A stretch of DNA of 64,000 bases from Mycolicibacterium stellerae (GTDB lineage: Bacteria > Actinomycetota > Actinomycetes > Mycobacteriales > Mycobacteriaceae), in NCBI RefSeq assembly GCF_003719305.1, contig NZ_RARC01000009.1, positions 1 to 64,000 on the forward strand. Reading direction: 5' to 3'. This document shows positions 15,910 to 25,076 of this stretch, in pieces. The position numbers were made by a program, and so were the translations under genes. Numbering within the stretch: position 1 is the first letter of the stretch; the number at the start of each line of letters is the position of its first letter. Under the pieces are notes generated by a model that ran no database searches, had not been told where the DNA came from, and saw only the letters and a program-made list of their open reading frames with translations.

Positions 15910-17085
15910 ATGCCACGAGAAATGACCCCAGGAATCGACCTCAATCTCGCTGCCCGACTCGCATCAAACCGCACCTCGCGGCGGCGCTTCATCGGCGGCA
16001 GCGCGGCCGCCGCGGCGGCCGCCGTTCTCGGCCCGGCGTTCCTTGCCGCGTGTAGCAAGGACAGCGGCGGAGGCGGGGAGGACGTCTCCGACTCGCTGCG
16101 CATCTCGAACTGGCCCGCCTACATGGCCCCCGATTTCGTCAAGGGGTTCCAGGACGCAGAGAGCATCACCGTCGATTACAAAGAGGACCTCAACGACAAC
16201 GAGGAGTGGTTCGCCAAGGTCAAGGAGCCGCTGCAGCGCAAGCAGGACATCGGTGCGGATCTCGCCGTTCCGACCACGTTCATGGCCGTACGCCTGCAAC
16301 AGCTCGGCTTCCTCAGCGAGTTGAACCACGCCAACATCCCGAACATCGAGAACCTGCGGCCCGATCTGCTGGAGGCCAGCGTCGACCCCGGGCGTAAGTT
16401 CAGCGCGCCCTACATGTCCGGTTTCGTCGGCATCGGCTACAACAGGGCGGCGACCGGCAGGGATATCAAGAGCATCGACGATCTGTGGGATCCCGCCTTC
16501 AAGGGTCGGGTCAGTCTGTTCTCTGACACCCAGGATGCCTTGGGAATGATCATGATGTCGCAGGGCTCGTCGATCGACAAACCGGACGAGGCGACCGTCC
16601 AGAAGGCCATCGACCTGGTCAAGGAGGAGAAGGACAAGGGCCAGATCCGCCGCTTCACCGGCAACGACTATCTCGATGACCTGGCCGCAGGCAATCTCGT
16701 TGTCGCCCAAGCATATTCCGGTGACGTCGTGCAGCTGCAGGCCGACAACCCCGACGTGCAGTTCATCATTCCGGAGTCGGGCGGCACGACGTTCGTCGAC
16801 ACCATGGTGATCCCCTACACCACCCAGCACCAAGACTGGGCCGAGAAGTGGATCAACTACATCTACGACCGGGCCAACTACGCCAAGCTGGTGTCGTTCG
16901 TCCAGTACATCCCTGTGCTGTCGGGGATGACCGAAGAACTTGAGAAGGTGGACCCGGACTCTGCCAAGAACCCGTTGATCAACCCGCCGGCGGACATGCT
17001 CGCGAAGGCGAAGGGCTGGCCCGCGTTGACAGACGAGCAGTTGCAGAAATTCAACACGGCATACGCCGCGGTCACCGGCGCCTGA
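15910..17085 (+). CDS. potD: Polyamine-type substrate-binding lipoprotein (PotD)
   Basis: This is the extracytoplasmic solute-binding component of the operon. The N-terminus has a twin-arginine motif (SRRRFIGG), an Ala-rich hydrophobic core and a lipobox LAAC, so it is likely exported by Tat and lipid-anchored. The mature part matches PotD/PotF proteins: LRISNWPAYMAPDFVKGF, DIGADLAVPTTFMAVRL, YMSGFVGIGYN, SIDDLWDPAFKGRVSLFSD, and the late FVDTMVIPYTTQHQDWAEKWINYIYD. ATG 15910 follows AAAGG; a GTG at 15847 overlapping the potA stop is also in frame but would put 21 extra residues before the signal. Substrate specificity (spermidine, putrescine or other) is inferred only from family. Confidence 0.88.
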   Translation: MPREMTPGIDLNLAARLASNRTSRRRFIGGSAAAAAAAVLGPAFLAACSKDSGGGGEDVSDSLRISNWPAYMAPDFVKGFQDAESITVDYKEDLNDNEEWFAKVKEPLQRKQDIGADLAVPTTFMAVRLQQLGFLSELNHANIPNIENLRPDLLEASVDPGRKFSAPYMSGFVGIGYNRAATGRDIKSIDDLWDPAFKGRVSLFSDTQDALGMIMMSQGSSIDKPDEATVQKAIDLVKEEKDKGQIRRFTGNDYLDDLAAGNLVVAQAYSGDVVQLQADNPDVQFIIPESGGTTFVDTMVIPYTTQHQDWAEKWINYIYDRANYAKLVSFVQYIPVLSGMTEELEKVDPDSAKNPLINPPADMLAKAKGWPALTDEQLQKFNTAYAAVTGA

Positions 17086-17089
17086 CCCG

Positions 17090-17965
17090 ATGGCGGGGGT
17101 AGCCACCAGCAGTCGACAGCGGAGCAAGATCGCTCCGTATTTGATGATCGCGCCCGCGCTCATCTACCTCGGGATCTTCTTCGTGTGGCCGATCATCTCG
17201 TTGGCCATGACGTCGCTGTCGACCTCTGGCGGCTCGGTTTTCCTGCCGACCATGGAGTTCGCCTGGAAATTCAGCAATTACAGCGAGGCGTTCAGCAGGT
17301 ATCAAGACCAGATCCTGCGGTCGTTCCTTTACGCCATTGTGGCCACGTTGGCGTGCCTGTTGCTGGCCTATCCCCTGGCGTACGTCATCGCATTCAAGGC
17401 GGGACGGTTCAAGAACCTCATCCTCGGGCTGGTGATCCTGCCGTTCTTCGTGACGTTCCTGATCCGCACCATCGCATGGAAGACGATTTTGGCCGACGAC
17501 GGCTGGGTGGTGAGTGCCCTTGACTCGGTCGGCCTGCTGCCCAGCGACGGCCGTTTGTTGTCGACCAGCTGGGCGGTGATCGGCGGCCTTATCTACAACT
17601 GGATCATCTTCATGATTCTGCCGCTGTACGTGAGCCTCGAGAAGATCGATCCCCGGCTGATCGAGGCGACGAAGGACCTGTATTCGTCGAACACCCGCAG
17701 TTTCTCCAAAGTGGTTCTGCCGCTGTCGATGCCGGGTGTCTTCGCCGGAAGCCTGCTGGTGTTCATCCCCGCCGCGGGCGACTTCATCAACGCCTCGTAC
17801 CTCGGCAGCACCCAGACAACAATGATCGGCAACGTCATCCAGCAGCAGTTCCTGGTGGTCAAGGACTATCCGGCGGCCGCCGCACTCAGCATGGTCTTGA
17901 TGGTGATCATCCTTGTCGGCGTGTTGGCGTACACCCGTGCGCTCGGCACCGAGGACCTGGTATGA
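17090..17965 (+). CDS. potB: Polyamine-type ABC permease (PotB)
   Basis: The 291-residue protein has six transmembrane helices and the EAA coupling loop of binding-protein-dependent permeases, seen as EATKDLYSSNTRSFSKVVLPLSMPG in the C-terminal half. FFVTFLIRTIAWKTIL and GDFINASYLG are typical of PotB. It is the fourth gene pair member with PotC and lies four bases after potD. Its stop overlaps the start of potC (ATGA). Confidence 0.87.
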   Translation: MAGVATSSRQRSKIAPYLMIAPALIYLGIFFVWPIISLAMTSLSTSGGSVFLPTMEFAWKFSNYSEAFSRYQDQILRSFLYAIVATLACLLLAYPLAYVIAFKAGRFKNLILGLVILPFFVTFLIRTIAWKTILADDGWVVSALDSVGLLPSDGRLLSTSWAVIGGLIYNWIIFMILPLYVSLEKIDPRLIEATKDLYSSNTRSFSKVVLPLSMPGVFAGSLLVFIPAAGDFINASYLGSTQTTMIGNVIQQQFLVVKDYPAAAALSMVLMVIILVGVLAYTRALGTEDLV

Positions 17966-18822
17966 CGACGCAGGCGGGTGCCGCCGTGGCCAATGTGGTC
18001 GACCAGGCCGACAAGGCCCCGAAAACCGTTAAGGGCAGCCCGAAGTGGGGCGACATCGTGTTGCGCATCGTCGCCGGTCTGGTGCTGCTCTATCTCTTCC
18101 TGCCGATTTTCGTGATCATCCTGTTCTCGTTCAACAACCCGAAGGGCAAGTTCAACTACAGCTGGCAGGGCTTCACGCTGAAGAACTGGCTCGACCCGTT
18201 CAAGTACCCCCCACTGACCGAGGCACTGCTACTGAGCATCAACGTCGCGGCCGTCTCGACCGCTATTGCTTTGGTGCTCGGTTCGTTGGTGGCCGTAGCG
18301 CTTGTCCGGCAACGGTTCCGGGGCAGTCAGACCGTCGACACGTTCCTTGTGCTGCCGCTGACCGCGCCCGAGGTCGTGATGGGTGCATCTCTGCTGGTGC
18401 TGTTCCTCGACCTGGGCTGGGCCACCGGCTACACGACGATCCTCTTGGCGCACATCGCATTCGAGGTCAGCTTCATCGCGATGACGGTGCGGGCGCGGAT
18501 GCGCGGATTCGACTGGACACTGGAGGACGCGTCGATGGATCTGGGCGCAAGCCCGACGCGCACGTTCTTCAAGGTCACGCTTCCGCTGATCGTGCCTGGC
18601 ATCGTCGCCGCGGCGATGTTGTCGTTCGCGCTCTCGCTTGACGACTTCATCATCACCTATTTCGTCAGCGGTTCTTCGGTGACGTATCCGCTGTATGTGA
18701 ACGCATCGGTGAAAGCCTCGGTGCCACCGCAGATCAACGTGCTGGCGACGGCCATCCTGCTCATCAGCCTTATTTTGCTGGGCGTGGGAACGCTTTACCG
18801 TCGCAAGAGATTAGACGCCTGA
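17962..18822 (+). CDS. potC: Polyamine-type ABC permease (PotC)
   Basis: The 286-residue second permease has six membrane spans. It has the PotC hallmarks FNNPKGKFNYSWQGFTLKNW, LTAPEVVMGASLL, the EAA loop DASMDLGASPTRTFFKVTLPLIVPG and SLDDFIITYFVSG. The first 40 or so residues are a polar extension not needed for the fold. It completes a potABDC-type operon transcribed from upstream of 14654. The next gene on the same strand starts 46 bases later and is probably separate. Confidence 0.87.
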   Translation: MTTQAGAAVANVVDQADKAPKTVKGSPKWGDIVLRIVAGLVLLYLFLPIFVIILFSFNNPKGKFNYSWQGFTLKNWLDPFKYPPLTEALLLSINVAAVSTAIALVLGSLVAVALVRQRFRGSQTVDTFLVLPLTAPEVVMGASLLVLFLDLGWATGYTTILLAHIAFEVSFIAMTVRARMRGFDWTLEDASMDLGASPTRTFFKVTLPLIVPGIVAAAMLSFALSLDDFIITYFVSGSSVTYPLYVNASVKASVPPQINVLATAILLISLILLGVGTLYRRKRLDA

Positions 18823-18868
18823 GCGGCAAATCGTCACGGGCGGCCGAACCGGCTGTTATTCTCTCGCC

Positions 18869-19087
18869 GTGGCAAATTCTGGCGGTCCGATGCCCTGGTG
18901 GCAGATAATCGCGATCCTGATTGCGGTCGGGGTCGTCGCGGGTCTGGCCATCGGCCTGCTCGGTGCTGCGCTGGGCTTTTCCACCTCGTGGAGTGCCGCC
19001 GGTATCGGCGCTGCCATTGGCGTCGTCGGCGTTGCGCTGGTCAATCGGCGCAACAAGGCAAACCCGGAAGCGCCGGAAGCCCAATAG
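18869..19087 (+). CDS. Small membrane protein, unknown function
   Basis: The 72-residue product has two hydrophobic segments, IIAILIAVGVVAGLAIGLLG and AAGIGAAIGVVGVALV, and a short polar C-terminus, so it should be a two-helix inner-membrane protein. GTG 18869 is the only plausible start. The stop lies one base before the end of the convergent nitroreductase-like gene. The hydrophobic pattern and the well-bounded position support a real gene; function not recognised. Confidence 0.6.
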   Translation: MANSGGPMPWWQIIAILIAVGVVAGLAIGLLGAALGFSTSWSAAGIGAAIGVVGVALVNRRNKANPEAPEAQ

Positions 19088-19088
19088 C

Positions 19089-19448
19089 TCACTGCCGATC
19101 GTCGAGCCGTACCGTCACCGAAACCCGCCCTCGGGCATCTCGATTGGCGACCGCGTGGCCGTCTCGATCCCGGCCGTTGAAATTCACAAGGGTGATCGGT
19201 GCGCCCTCGCCGAGGAAATTGCGCCACCAGTTCTTCGCATCGGGTGCGGTCACGCCGATGACGAGGTCGCCGCCGGACCGCCGGTAGCCGACCGGGATCT
19301 CGAATGTCGTGCCGGAGCGCCTGCCGACATAACGGATCACGACCAGGCCTCGGCCGACGAGCCGACCGATCACCGGCGCGTTGATCAGCAACACCGCGGC
19401 ACCGTTGACGAGACGGACGATGGGCGAATCAAAAAGACGTGGACTCAT
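19089..19448 (-). CDS. F420-dependent nitroreductase-like protein (DUF385/Ddn family)
   Basis: The 119-residue protein shows the split-barrel core of deazaflavin-dependent nitroreductases: a hydrophobic N-terminal helix, then VVIRYVGRRSGTTFEIPVGYRRSGGDLVIGVTAPDAKNWWRNF, where the GRRSG and KNWWRN elements are family features linked to F420 binding. Members reduce nitro-compounds or quinones using F420H2, a mycobacterial cofactor. It is on the short side for the family and the physiological substrate is unknown. It is encoded 18 bases downstream of the DMT exporter on the same strand and may be cotranscribed. Confidence 0.7.
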   Translation of the reverse strand: MSPRLFDSPIVRLVNGAAVLLINAPVIGRLVGRGLVVIRYVGRRSGTTFEIPVGYRRSGGDLVIGVTAPDAKNWWRNFLGEGAPITLVNFNGRDRDGHAVANRDARGRVSVTVRLDDRQ

Positions 19449-19466
19449 GAGCCGAGACTAGCGAGC

Positions 19467-20357
19467 TCAACCGATTTCGGCGGGCACGGGTGGTGCCGAC
19501 CGAGCACCCATCCGCGCGGCTCCGATGCCCGCGGCAACCACAAGGCAGATGCCGACCACGCCTGCCGAACCCGGCACCTGATCCAGGATCAGCAGACCGA
19601 CGATCATTGCGAACGCCGGTTCGAGTGACATCAACGTCCCGAACGCGGCCGCGGTGAGTCGGCGCAACGCCAGCATCTCCAGTGCGAACGGGACAACCGG
19701 CAACATGATCGCCAGACCTATTCCGATCAGCAGGATCTCCGGCGTCATACGGCCGAACACGTTCGGGCCGACCACAATCGTCGCCACCAGACCGGCAACC
19801 GGCATCGAAACCGCCAGGCCCTTGATGCCGGCGACTTCGTCGCCGACGCGTTGGGTCAGCAGGATGTAACACGCCCAGCATGCCGCCGCGGCGAGCGCAA
19901 ACAGCACCCCAACCGGGTCGACGGTCCCCTGCCACGGCTCGGTGAGCAGCAGGACCCCGAGCCCCGCAAGGCCCGGCCACACCAGGCGAGCCCGGCCTTT
20001 GCCGTGCACGACCGCGACACCCAACGGCCCGAGGAATTCCAGCGCACTCGCGGTGCCAAGCGGAATTCGACCCAACGCCGCCATGAACAGCATGGTGACG
20101 GAGGCCGTCACCACCCCGAGCGCCACGCAAGCCAGGAAGGTCGACCGGGTGAACGCGGCCGCTCGGGGCCGGACGATGACGAGCATCAGTAGCCCGGCCC
20201 AGGCCAATCGCAGCCAGGCGGCACCCTCGACGCCGATCCGATCGATGAGGGTTACCGCGATCGCCAGCCCCACCTGCACGGACAGCATCGACCCCATCGC
20301 CATGACGGCGCCGGTGCGGGCCTGGTTCTCGCTCATGTCTGCATTGAACGCCAGCAC
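19467..20357 (-). CDS. EamA/DMT-family exporter (RhtA-like)
   Basis: The 296-residue protein has ten membrane helices in two EamA repeats (about residues 15-140 and 150-285). It has the RhtA-like landmarks [28 protein letters not shown] and [34 protein letters not shown]. Such proteins export amino acids such as threonine/homoserine or other small metabolites. The start could be GTG 20357 or ATG 20336; neither has a Shine-Dalgarno, so a leaderless message is possible. It is divergent from an SnoaL-like gene and a LysR regulator that probably controls it. Confidence 0.8.
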   Translation of the reverse strand: MLAFNADMSENQARTGAVMAMGSMLSVQVGLAIAVTLIDRIGVEGAAWLRLAWAGLLMLVIVRPRAAAFTRSTFLACVALGVVTASVTMLFMAALGRIPLGTASALEFLGPLGVAVVHGKGRARLVWPGLAGLGVLLLTEPWQGTVDPVGVLFALAAAACWACYILLTQRVGDEVAGIKGLAVSMPVAGLVATIVVGPNVFGRMTPEILLIGIGLAIMLPVVPFALEMLALRRLTAAAFGTLMSLEPAFAMIVGLLILDQVPGSAGVVGICLVVAAGIGAARMGARSAPPVPAEIG

Positions 20358-20398
20358 GAACGTTCACGTCCACGTGATTTTCCTGGACATACCGTTCG

Positions 20399-20851
20399 AT
20401 GATCATGAACGATATGGGCATGCAGATCTGGGAGCTGGCGATCCGCGAGTCGGTGCGGCAGACCCTCGCCGACTACACGGCGGGCACCGACCGCAACAGA
20501 ATCACCGACGTCGCCGCCTGCTTCACGCCGGACGGCATCCTCAAGATCAGCCGCGGGGAGCCAATGGTCGGACCCGACGCGATCGTGGCGGCACTGCGCA
20601 TGCAGGTGGATCGCTTCGCGACGGCGGCGGTTCCCCTGACCCATGTGCGCCACCATGTTTCGAGTGTCAAGTTCGGTGTCGTGACTCGCGACCGGGTCGA
20701 GGTGAGCAGCTACTTTCTCGCGGTGACAAATATCGGCGTAGACCATTGGGGACGCTATCGCGATGTGCTGGTGCCCGTGGACGGCCGCTGGCTGTTCGCG
20801 TCGCGCGAGGCGGTCGCTGACGGATTCTCGCCCGAAAGCCTGATGCGGTAG
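20399..20851 (+). CDS. SnoaL/NTF2-like protein
   Basis: The 150-residue product has the cone-shaped NTF2-like fold pattern: an N-terminal helix ending in LADYTAGTDRNRITDVAACFTPDGILKI, then a beta-sheet with RHHVSSVKFG and SYFLAVTNIGVDHWGRYRDVLVPVDGRWLFASREAV. This is the nuclear transport factor 2/SnoaL_4 group, which includes isomerases, dehydratases and simple ligand binders. The gene lies between the DMT exporter and a LysR regulator, with only two bases to the regulator's start, so the last two are an operon. No catalytic assignment is safe. Confidence 0.72.
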   Translation: MIMNDMGMQIWELAIRESVRQTLADYTAGTDRNRITDVAACFTPDGILKISRGEPMVGPDAIVAALRMQVDRFATAAVPLTHVRHHVSSVKFGVVTRDRVEVSSYFLAVTNIGVDHWGRYRDVLVPVDGRWLFASREAVADGFSPESLMR

Positions 20852-20853
20852 CC

Positions 20854-21768
20854 ATGGACACCCGGCGGCTTCAACTGCTCCTGGCCCTGTCCCGGCTGGG
20901 TTCGATGCGCGCGGTCGCCGAGGTACACCACCTCACCACGTCCACTGTGTCCCAGCAGATCGCCACTCTCGCAAAGGAAACCGGCGCTGCGCTCATCGAG
21001 CCAGCAGGCAGGCGGGTTCGCCTGACTCCAGCCGGACAACGTCTCGCCGACCATGCCGTGACGATTCTGGCCGCGGTCGAAAGCGCCCGCGTCGACCTCG
21101 ATCCCGACGCCGAACCCGCCGGGACGGTCCGCGTCGGCGGCTTCGCCACCGGCGTCCGCGTGTCCCTGCTACCAATCGTCGCCGACCTCGCCAAGCGGTA
21201 CCCAAAAGTCGAATTCGTGATCAGCGAGTACGAGCCGATCGAAGCGTTCAAGCTGCTCAGCAACGACGATCTCGACCTGGCGCTGACCTATGACTACAAC
21301 CTCGCCCCCGCCTCCCCCGGTCCCGGCCTGGAAACCGCCCCGCTGTGGTCGGTCGAATGGGGGCTCGCCGTGCCCGTCGAGCCCACCAACGCATCCGCAG
21401 GCATTGGCGCATATGCGAATCAGACGTGGATCGTCAACTCCCGCAATACCGCTGACGAAGACGCCGTACGCACGTTGGCTTCGCTGGCTGGATTCACCCC
21501 GCACATCGCCCACCAGATCGACAGCCTCGACCTGGTGGAGGATCTGATCGTCGCCGGATATGGCGTTGGGCTGCTGCCCATCGGCAGGCCGACGCACCCC
21601 GCCGTCACGGTGCTGCCGCTATCGGACCCTAACGTCGTGCTGACCGCCTACGCCGCGACGCGACGGGGCAGATCGACATGGCCGCCACTGCGGGTGGTGC
21701 TCGATCATCTCAGCCCGGCGCCGGGCGAGCCGTTACCGAGACCCGACTGGCCGCGGCCGTTCGCCTGA
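20854..21768 (+). CDS. LysR-family transcriptional regulator
   Basis: The 304-residue protein begins with the LysR winged helix-turn-helix (DTRRLQLLLALSRLGSMRAVAEVHHLTTSTVSQQIATLAKETGAALIEPAGRRVRLTPAG) and continues with a periplasmic-binding-like effector domain from about residue 85 (GTVRVGGFATGVRVSLLPIVADL). It resembles ArgP/IciA-type regulators, which pair with amino-acid exporters; the divergent DMT exporter 0.5 kb away fits that picture. The effector is unknown. Confidence 0.85.
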   Translation: MDTRRLQLLLALSRLGSMRAVAEVHHLTTSTVSQQIATLAKETGAALIEPAGRRVRLTPAGQRLADHAVTILAAVESARVDLDPDAEPAGTVRVGGFATGVRVSLLPIVADLAKRYPKVEFVISEYEPIEAFKLLSNDDLDLALTYDYNLAPASPGPGLETAPLWSVEWGLAVPVEPTNASAGIGAYANQTWIVNSRNTADEDAVRTLASLAGFTPHIAHQIDSLDLVEDLIVAGYGVGLLPIGRPTHPAVTVLPLSDPNVVLTAYAATRRGRSTWPPLRVVLDHLSPAPGEPLPRPDWPRPFA

Positions 21769-21772
21769 CGGG

Positions 21773-22006
21773 TCAGGCGGCCTTGCGCTGCCGCGTGGCG
21801 CGTCGCCGGGTATCCGTCGACCACAGGTAGGCACAGGTCGGGCACTGAAGGTGCACCAACGTGCCTTGATTGCTCAGCAGGTACTGCCAGTGCGTCGCAC
21901 AGTTCGCGCTGCTCTGGCACACGGTGCAGGCCCGGCCGTGCTCGCAGCGGGGACATTCCAGCCAAGCCCGGCGGGCCCGGTCCGCGGTCGGATCAATCGG
22001 TAACAC
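21773..22006 (-). CDS. Small zinc-ribbon protein
   Basis: From GTG 22006 the product is 77 residues with three Cys-rich elements: ECPRCEHGRACTVCQ (two CxxC pairs), a single Cys in NCATHW, and LQCPTCAYLW. These suggest one or two structural zinc ribbons. The tail TRRRATRQRKAA is strongly basic, so nucleic-acid binding is possible. GTG 22006 has a GGGGTGG sequence five bases upstream; GTG 22015 is also in frame. The start lies inside the end of the upstream 76-residue gene (14-base overlap), which indicates coupling. Confidence 0.6.
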   Translation of the reverse strand: MLPIDPTADRARRAWLECPRCEHGRACTVCQSSANCATHWQYLLSNQGTLVHLQCPTCAYLWSTDTRRRATRQRKAA

Positions 22007-22223
22007 GATCGCCACCCCGCTCGGGCAGCACACCCGCGCTGACCAGTTCGTCGTAGATGCGCTGCTGCTCTTCGTCGAGGTCGGAGTAGAGCATGTCGTA
22101 CGCCGCGTTCTCCTCGGCGAGCACCGCGACCGGATCCCAGTCGTCACCGATCGCCTCAAGCATTGCGGTGCGTCGGCGGGCCTCGTCCAGCGTCAAGTCG
22201 TAGGCGAAGTCGAGATCGGCCAT
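21993..22223 (-). CDS. Small acidic conserved protein
   Basis: The 76-residue, strongly acidic product is entirely helical in character (LTLDEARRRTAMLEAIGDDWDPVAVLAEENAAYDMLYSDLDEEQQRIYDELVSAGVLP). A GGGAGG ribosome-binding site lies just before ATG 22223. It forms a coupled pair with the zinc-ribbon gene. I recognise the style of protein from mycobacteria but not a function. Confidence 0.65.
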   Translation of the reverse strand: MADLDFAYDLTLDEARRRTAMLEAIGDDWDPVAVLAEENAAYDMLYSDLDEEQQRIYDELVSAGVLPERGGDRVTD

Positions 22224-22325
22224 GGGGCACCTCCCATCGTTCAGTCATGCGATTAAAGAGAGTTAGGGTGCCCTATCCCGGACGTTTAGGCAATGAATTA
22301 CGCCACGGCAACAGTGCGAAATTCG

Positions 22326-23021
22326 TCACACTCGGTCGCGGAGCCACTCCTGCTGGCGCTGCACGAAGCCGGCGTCGACGACGGCGCCATGCCCGGGAAC
22401 GAACAGCGCGCCGGGTCCGCCCACATCAAGCACCCGGCCCAGCGTCGACGGCCAGGCCTGCAAGTCCGAGTCTCGATCGAAGACCGGATCGCCGGACTCC
22501 TCGACGAGATCGCCGCAGAAGACGACGGGCACCTCGGCGTCTTCAACCACGACGATCAGATCGTGACGGGTGTGCCCGCGGCCGGGATGGCTGATCGCCA
22601 CGCTCACGCCCCCGAGATCGATGTCGGCTTGGCTGACCGGACTCTCGGGCGCCCGAAGCGCCGAGAGGGCGTTCGCCACCTCGTCGGGGTCGGCCCCGTA
22701 GCGGACCGCGTCGGCATGCAGATGTTCGGTTCGATTCGCGATCGTTGCCACGACTTCGGGTGCGCAGTAGACGGCAGCGCCTGCGAATGCCGATGAGCCG
22801 AGAATGTGGTCAAAGTGATAGTGCGTCAATACAATATGGCCGACCGTATCGCCCACAATCTCCGCCACGTCGGCCTTGATGGCGTTGGCCTCTGTCAATG
22901 TCGTGCCGGTGTCGATCAGCAACGTGCCCTTCGCGCCGTGCACCAGACCGACAGTGACGTCGAGAAATGGCAGCCGGCAACGATGAACGCTGTCGTTCAG
23001 CCGCTCCCACGCGAAGTTCAC
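22326..23021 (-). CDS. Metallo-beta-lactamase-fold hydrolase
   Basis: The 231-residue protein has the MBL metal-binding motif THYHFDH (HxHxDH), a first strand with LLIDTGTT, a later GHTRHDLIVVVED (metal His) and VFCGDLVEES (bridging Asp). It ends with FVPGHGAVVD carrying the last His. This is a complete two-metal site for a small hydrolase; the group includes glyoxalase II-like and lactonase-like enzymes. The substrate cannot be fixed. It lies three bases after the xylulokinase gene on the same strand and is likely cotranscribed. Confidence 0.83.
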   Translation of the reverse strand: MNFAWERLNDSVHRCRLPFLDVTVGLVHGAKGTLLIDTGTTLTEANAIKADVAEIVGDTVGHIVLTHYHFDHILGSSAFAGAAVYCAPEVVATIANRTEHLHADAVRYGADPDEVANALSALRAPESPVSQADIDLGGVSVAISHPGRGHTRHDLIVVVEDAEVPVVFCGDLVEESGDPVFDRDSDLQAWPSTLGRVLDVGGPGALFVPGHGAVVDAGFVQRQQEWLRDRV

Positions 23022-23024
23022 GGA

Positions 23025-24425
23025 TCAGGTTTGGCCCAGCGTCAACGGCTGCGCCAGCCGGTACTGGTCGAGCACCTCGGGCGCCGGGTCGGCGGTGAAC
23101 ATCGTGGTGATGCCGAACGACCAACTTGGCGGTGAATCCGATTGCGACAGCGCCCAAGCCGCCTGCCGGGCCGCGCCAAGCGCCACGTATTCCGCAGGCG
23201 TCGGAACCAGCACCGGTTTGCCGAATATCGCGGGCGCGATAACGCGTATCGCCTCGGAGCGAGCTCCGCCCCCAACCAGGATGATGCGCTCGGCCTCGAC
23301 GCCGTGGGCCGCGATCTTGTCGAGGCAGTACGCCAACGAACACAGCAGCCCTTCGACACCCGCGCGGGCGATGTTGGCCGCGGTGAGGTTGCGCGCCGTC
23401 ATCCCCTGCAACGCACCCGCGGCGTGCGGCAGGTTAGGAGACCGCTCGCCCTCCAGATACGGCACCAGCGTGAGTCCCCCGGCGCCCGAGGCCGCCGACA
23501 ACGCCAACCGGTCCAGCTCGTCAAAGTCCACGCCGAGCATCCCCGCGACCGCGGCCAGCACCGGAGCGCCGTTGAGGGTGCAGACCAGCGGCAGCTGGCG
23601 TCCTGCCGCATCCGCGAAGCCGGCCACGATTCCCTCGGCGTCATGCGGGGCGGCGTGACCGACCGCGCTCACCACACCGGAGGTGCCGAGCGAGACGACG
23701 AAGTCGCCGGGTTGAGCGCCAAGACCCAACGCCGCAGCCGCATTGTCGCCGGCACCAGGCCCGAGCGTCGCACCGCTCGAGGTCTGGCCCGAAATGTCGT
23801 GCGGGCCGAGCACCGTCGGCAGCCTGGGTCGCCTACCCCGCATCGCCAGCTCGAGCAGATCGTCTTGGTAGGTGCCCGCCTCGGCCGAAAAATACCCGGT
23901 CCCGCTGGCGTCACTGCGGTCGGTGCGCACCGCGCCGACATCGGTCGAACCGCTCAGCCGCCATGTCAGCCAGTCGTGAGGCAGGCACACCGCGGCAGTC
24001 GCTGCTGCATGTTCTGGTTCGTGGTCGGCGAGCCAGCGCAGCTTGCTCACCGTGATCGCGGCGACGGGCACCACGCCAACACGTTTCGCCCATTCTGCCG
24101 CCCCACCGAGTTCGTCTACGAGGTCGGTCGCCGCGGCGCTGGAGCGAGTATCGTTCCACAGCAACGCATCCCGGACGACCTTGCCCGATTCGTCCAGACA
24201 CACCATGCCGTGCTGCTGGGCGCCGACCGAGACGGCCGCGACGTCGTCGAGCCCACCGGCGTTCTCGATGGCGGTCTGCAGGGCGGCCCACCAGGCGGCG
24301 GGGTCGACCTCGGTTCCGTCGGGATGCGGCGCCGTGCCCGACCGCGCGATCTCACCGCTATCGCTGTCGCACACCAGCACCTTGCATGACTGCGTTGACG
24401 AGTCGACACCGGCGACAAGGGGCAT
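23025..24425 (-). CDS. xylB: Xylulokinase
   Basis: The 466-residue FGGY-family kinase phosphorylates D-xylulose or a close ketose. The N-terminal domain has the ATPase core strand [33 protein letters not shown] and LLWNDTRS, typical of XylB rather than glycerol kinase. The C-terminal FGGY domain has [33 protein letters not shown] and [25 protein letters not shown]. Length is normal for the family. No xylose isomerase or transporter gene is nearby, so it may feed xylulose from another source. Confidence 0.88.
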   Translation of the reverse strand: MPLVAGVDSSTQSCKVLVCDSDSGEIARSGTAPHPDGTEVDPAAWWAALQTAIENAGGLDDVAAVSVGAQQHGMVCLDESGKVVRDALLWNDTRSSAAATDLVDELGGAAEWAKRVGVVPVAAITVSKLRWLADHEPEHAAATAAVCLPHDWLTWRLSGSTDVGAVRTDRSDASGTGYFSAEAGTYQDDLLELAMRGRRPRLPTVLGPHDISGQTSSGATLGPGAGDNAAAALGLGAQPGDFVVSLGTSGVVSAVGHAAPHDAEGIVAGFADAAGRQLPLVCTLNGAPVLAAVAGMLGVDFDELDRLALSAASGAGGLTLVPYLEGERSPNLPHAAGALQGMTARNLTAANIARAGVEGLLCSLAYCLDKIAAHGVEAERIILVGGGARSEAIRVIAPAIFGKPVLVPTPAEYVALGAARQAAWALSQSDSPPSWSFGITTMFTADPAPEVLDQYRLAQPLTLGQT

Positions 24426-24484
24426 TCTTGCGAAGCTACCCCGAACGGGCGATTAGTTCACCAACGCCGTGAAGTCAGCACAGT

Positions 24485-25036
24485 ATGCGAAAGCTCGTGA
24501 TCACCCAGAACATCACGCTGGACGGATCGATCGAGATGCTCGACGACTGGTTCGACCCACAGTTTCAGGACGACGACCTGCTGGCCGAGACACACCGCCA
24601 GGATGCCGAGTCGGACGCGCTGCTTCTGGGGCGCCAGACCTTCGAGGACTTCCGTAGTTACTGGCCGCTCCAGCACGACGACCGGACCGGAATCACCGCC
24701 TACCTCGACGACGTGGCCAAGTACGTGGTCTCGACGACGATGACCGATCCGGATTGGAAGAATTCCACGGTGATCGCCGGCGAGCCGGTGCAGCGGGTAC
24801 GCGAATTGAAGACGCAGCGGGGCAAAGACATCGTGGTCACCGGCAGCATCAGCCTCGCTCACACCTTGATCGCGGCGGGCGTGGTGGACGAGTACCGGCT
24901 CTTCGTCTACCCCGCCGTGCAGGGTCGTGGCCGCCGGCTGTTCCCCGACGGCGTGTCGATGTCGACGCTGGCGTTGGCCGAGGCGCCGAAGGCCTTTCCA
25001 TCCGGCATCACGCTGCTGCGCTACGCCCGACGCTGA
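24485..25036 (+). CDS. Dihydrofolate reductase-family (RibD C-terminal) protein
   Basis: The 183-residue protein carries the DHFR/RibD_C fold: RKLVITQNITLDGSIE at the start, LLLGRQTFEDFRSYWP, KYVVSTTMTDPDWKNSTVI, KDIVVTGSISLAHTLIAAGVVDEYRLFVYPAVQGRGRRLF. The family uses NAD(P)H for reductions, but many actinobacterial members have no known substrate and are not true folate enzymes. It is divergent from xylulokinase and lies 40 bases before a membrane protein gene. Confidence 0.82.
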   Translation: MRKLVITQNITLDGSIEMLDDWFDPQFQDDDLLAETHRQDAESDALLLGRQTFEDFRSYWPLQHDDRTGITAYLDDVAKYVVSTTMTDPDWKNSTVIAGEPVQRVRELKTQRGKDIVVTGSISLAHTLIAAGVVDEYRLFVYPAVQGRGRRLFPDGVSMSTLALAEAPKAFPSGITLLRYARR

Positions 25037-25076
25037 AACCCTCGATCGCGCCATCTACGCCGACTCCCCTGCAAGA

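Noticed and set aside
20362..20410. GAACG/CGTTC repeats between the DMT exporter and the SnoaL-like gene as a LexA box
   Set aside because: Spacing does not fit TCGAAC-N4-GTTCGA; at most they are weak operator half-sites for the LysR protein.
22264..22275. TAGGGTGCCCTA palindrome as an IdeR iron box upstream of the small acidic protein gene
   Set aside because: Only about 11 of 19 positions fit the IdeR consensus and no iron-related gene is adjacent.
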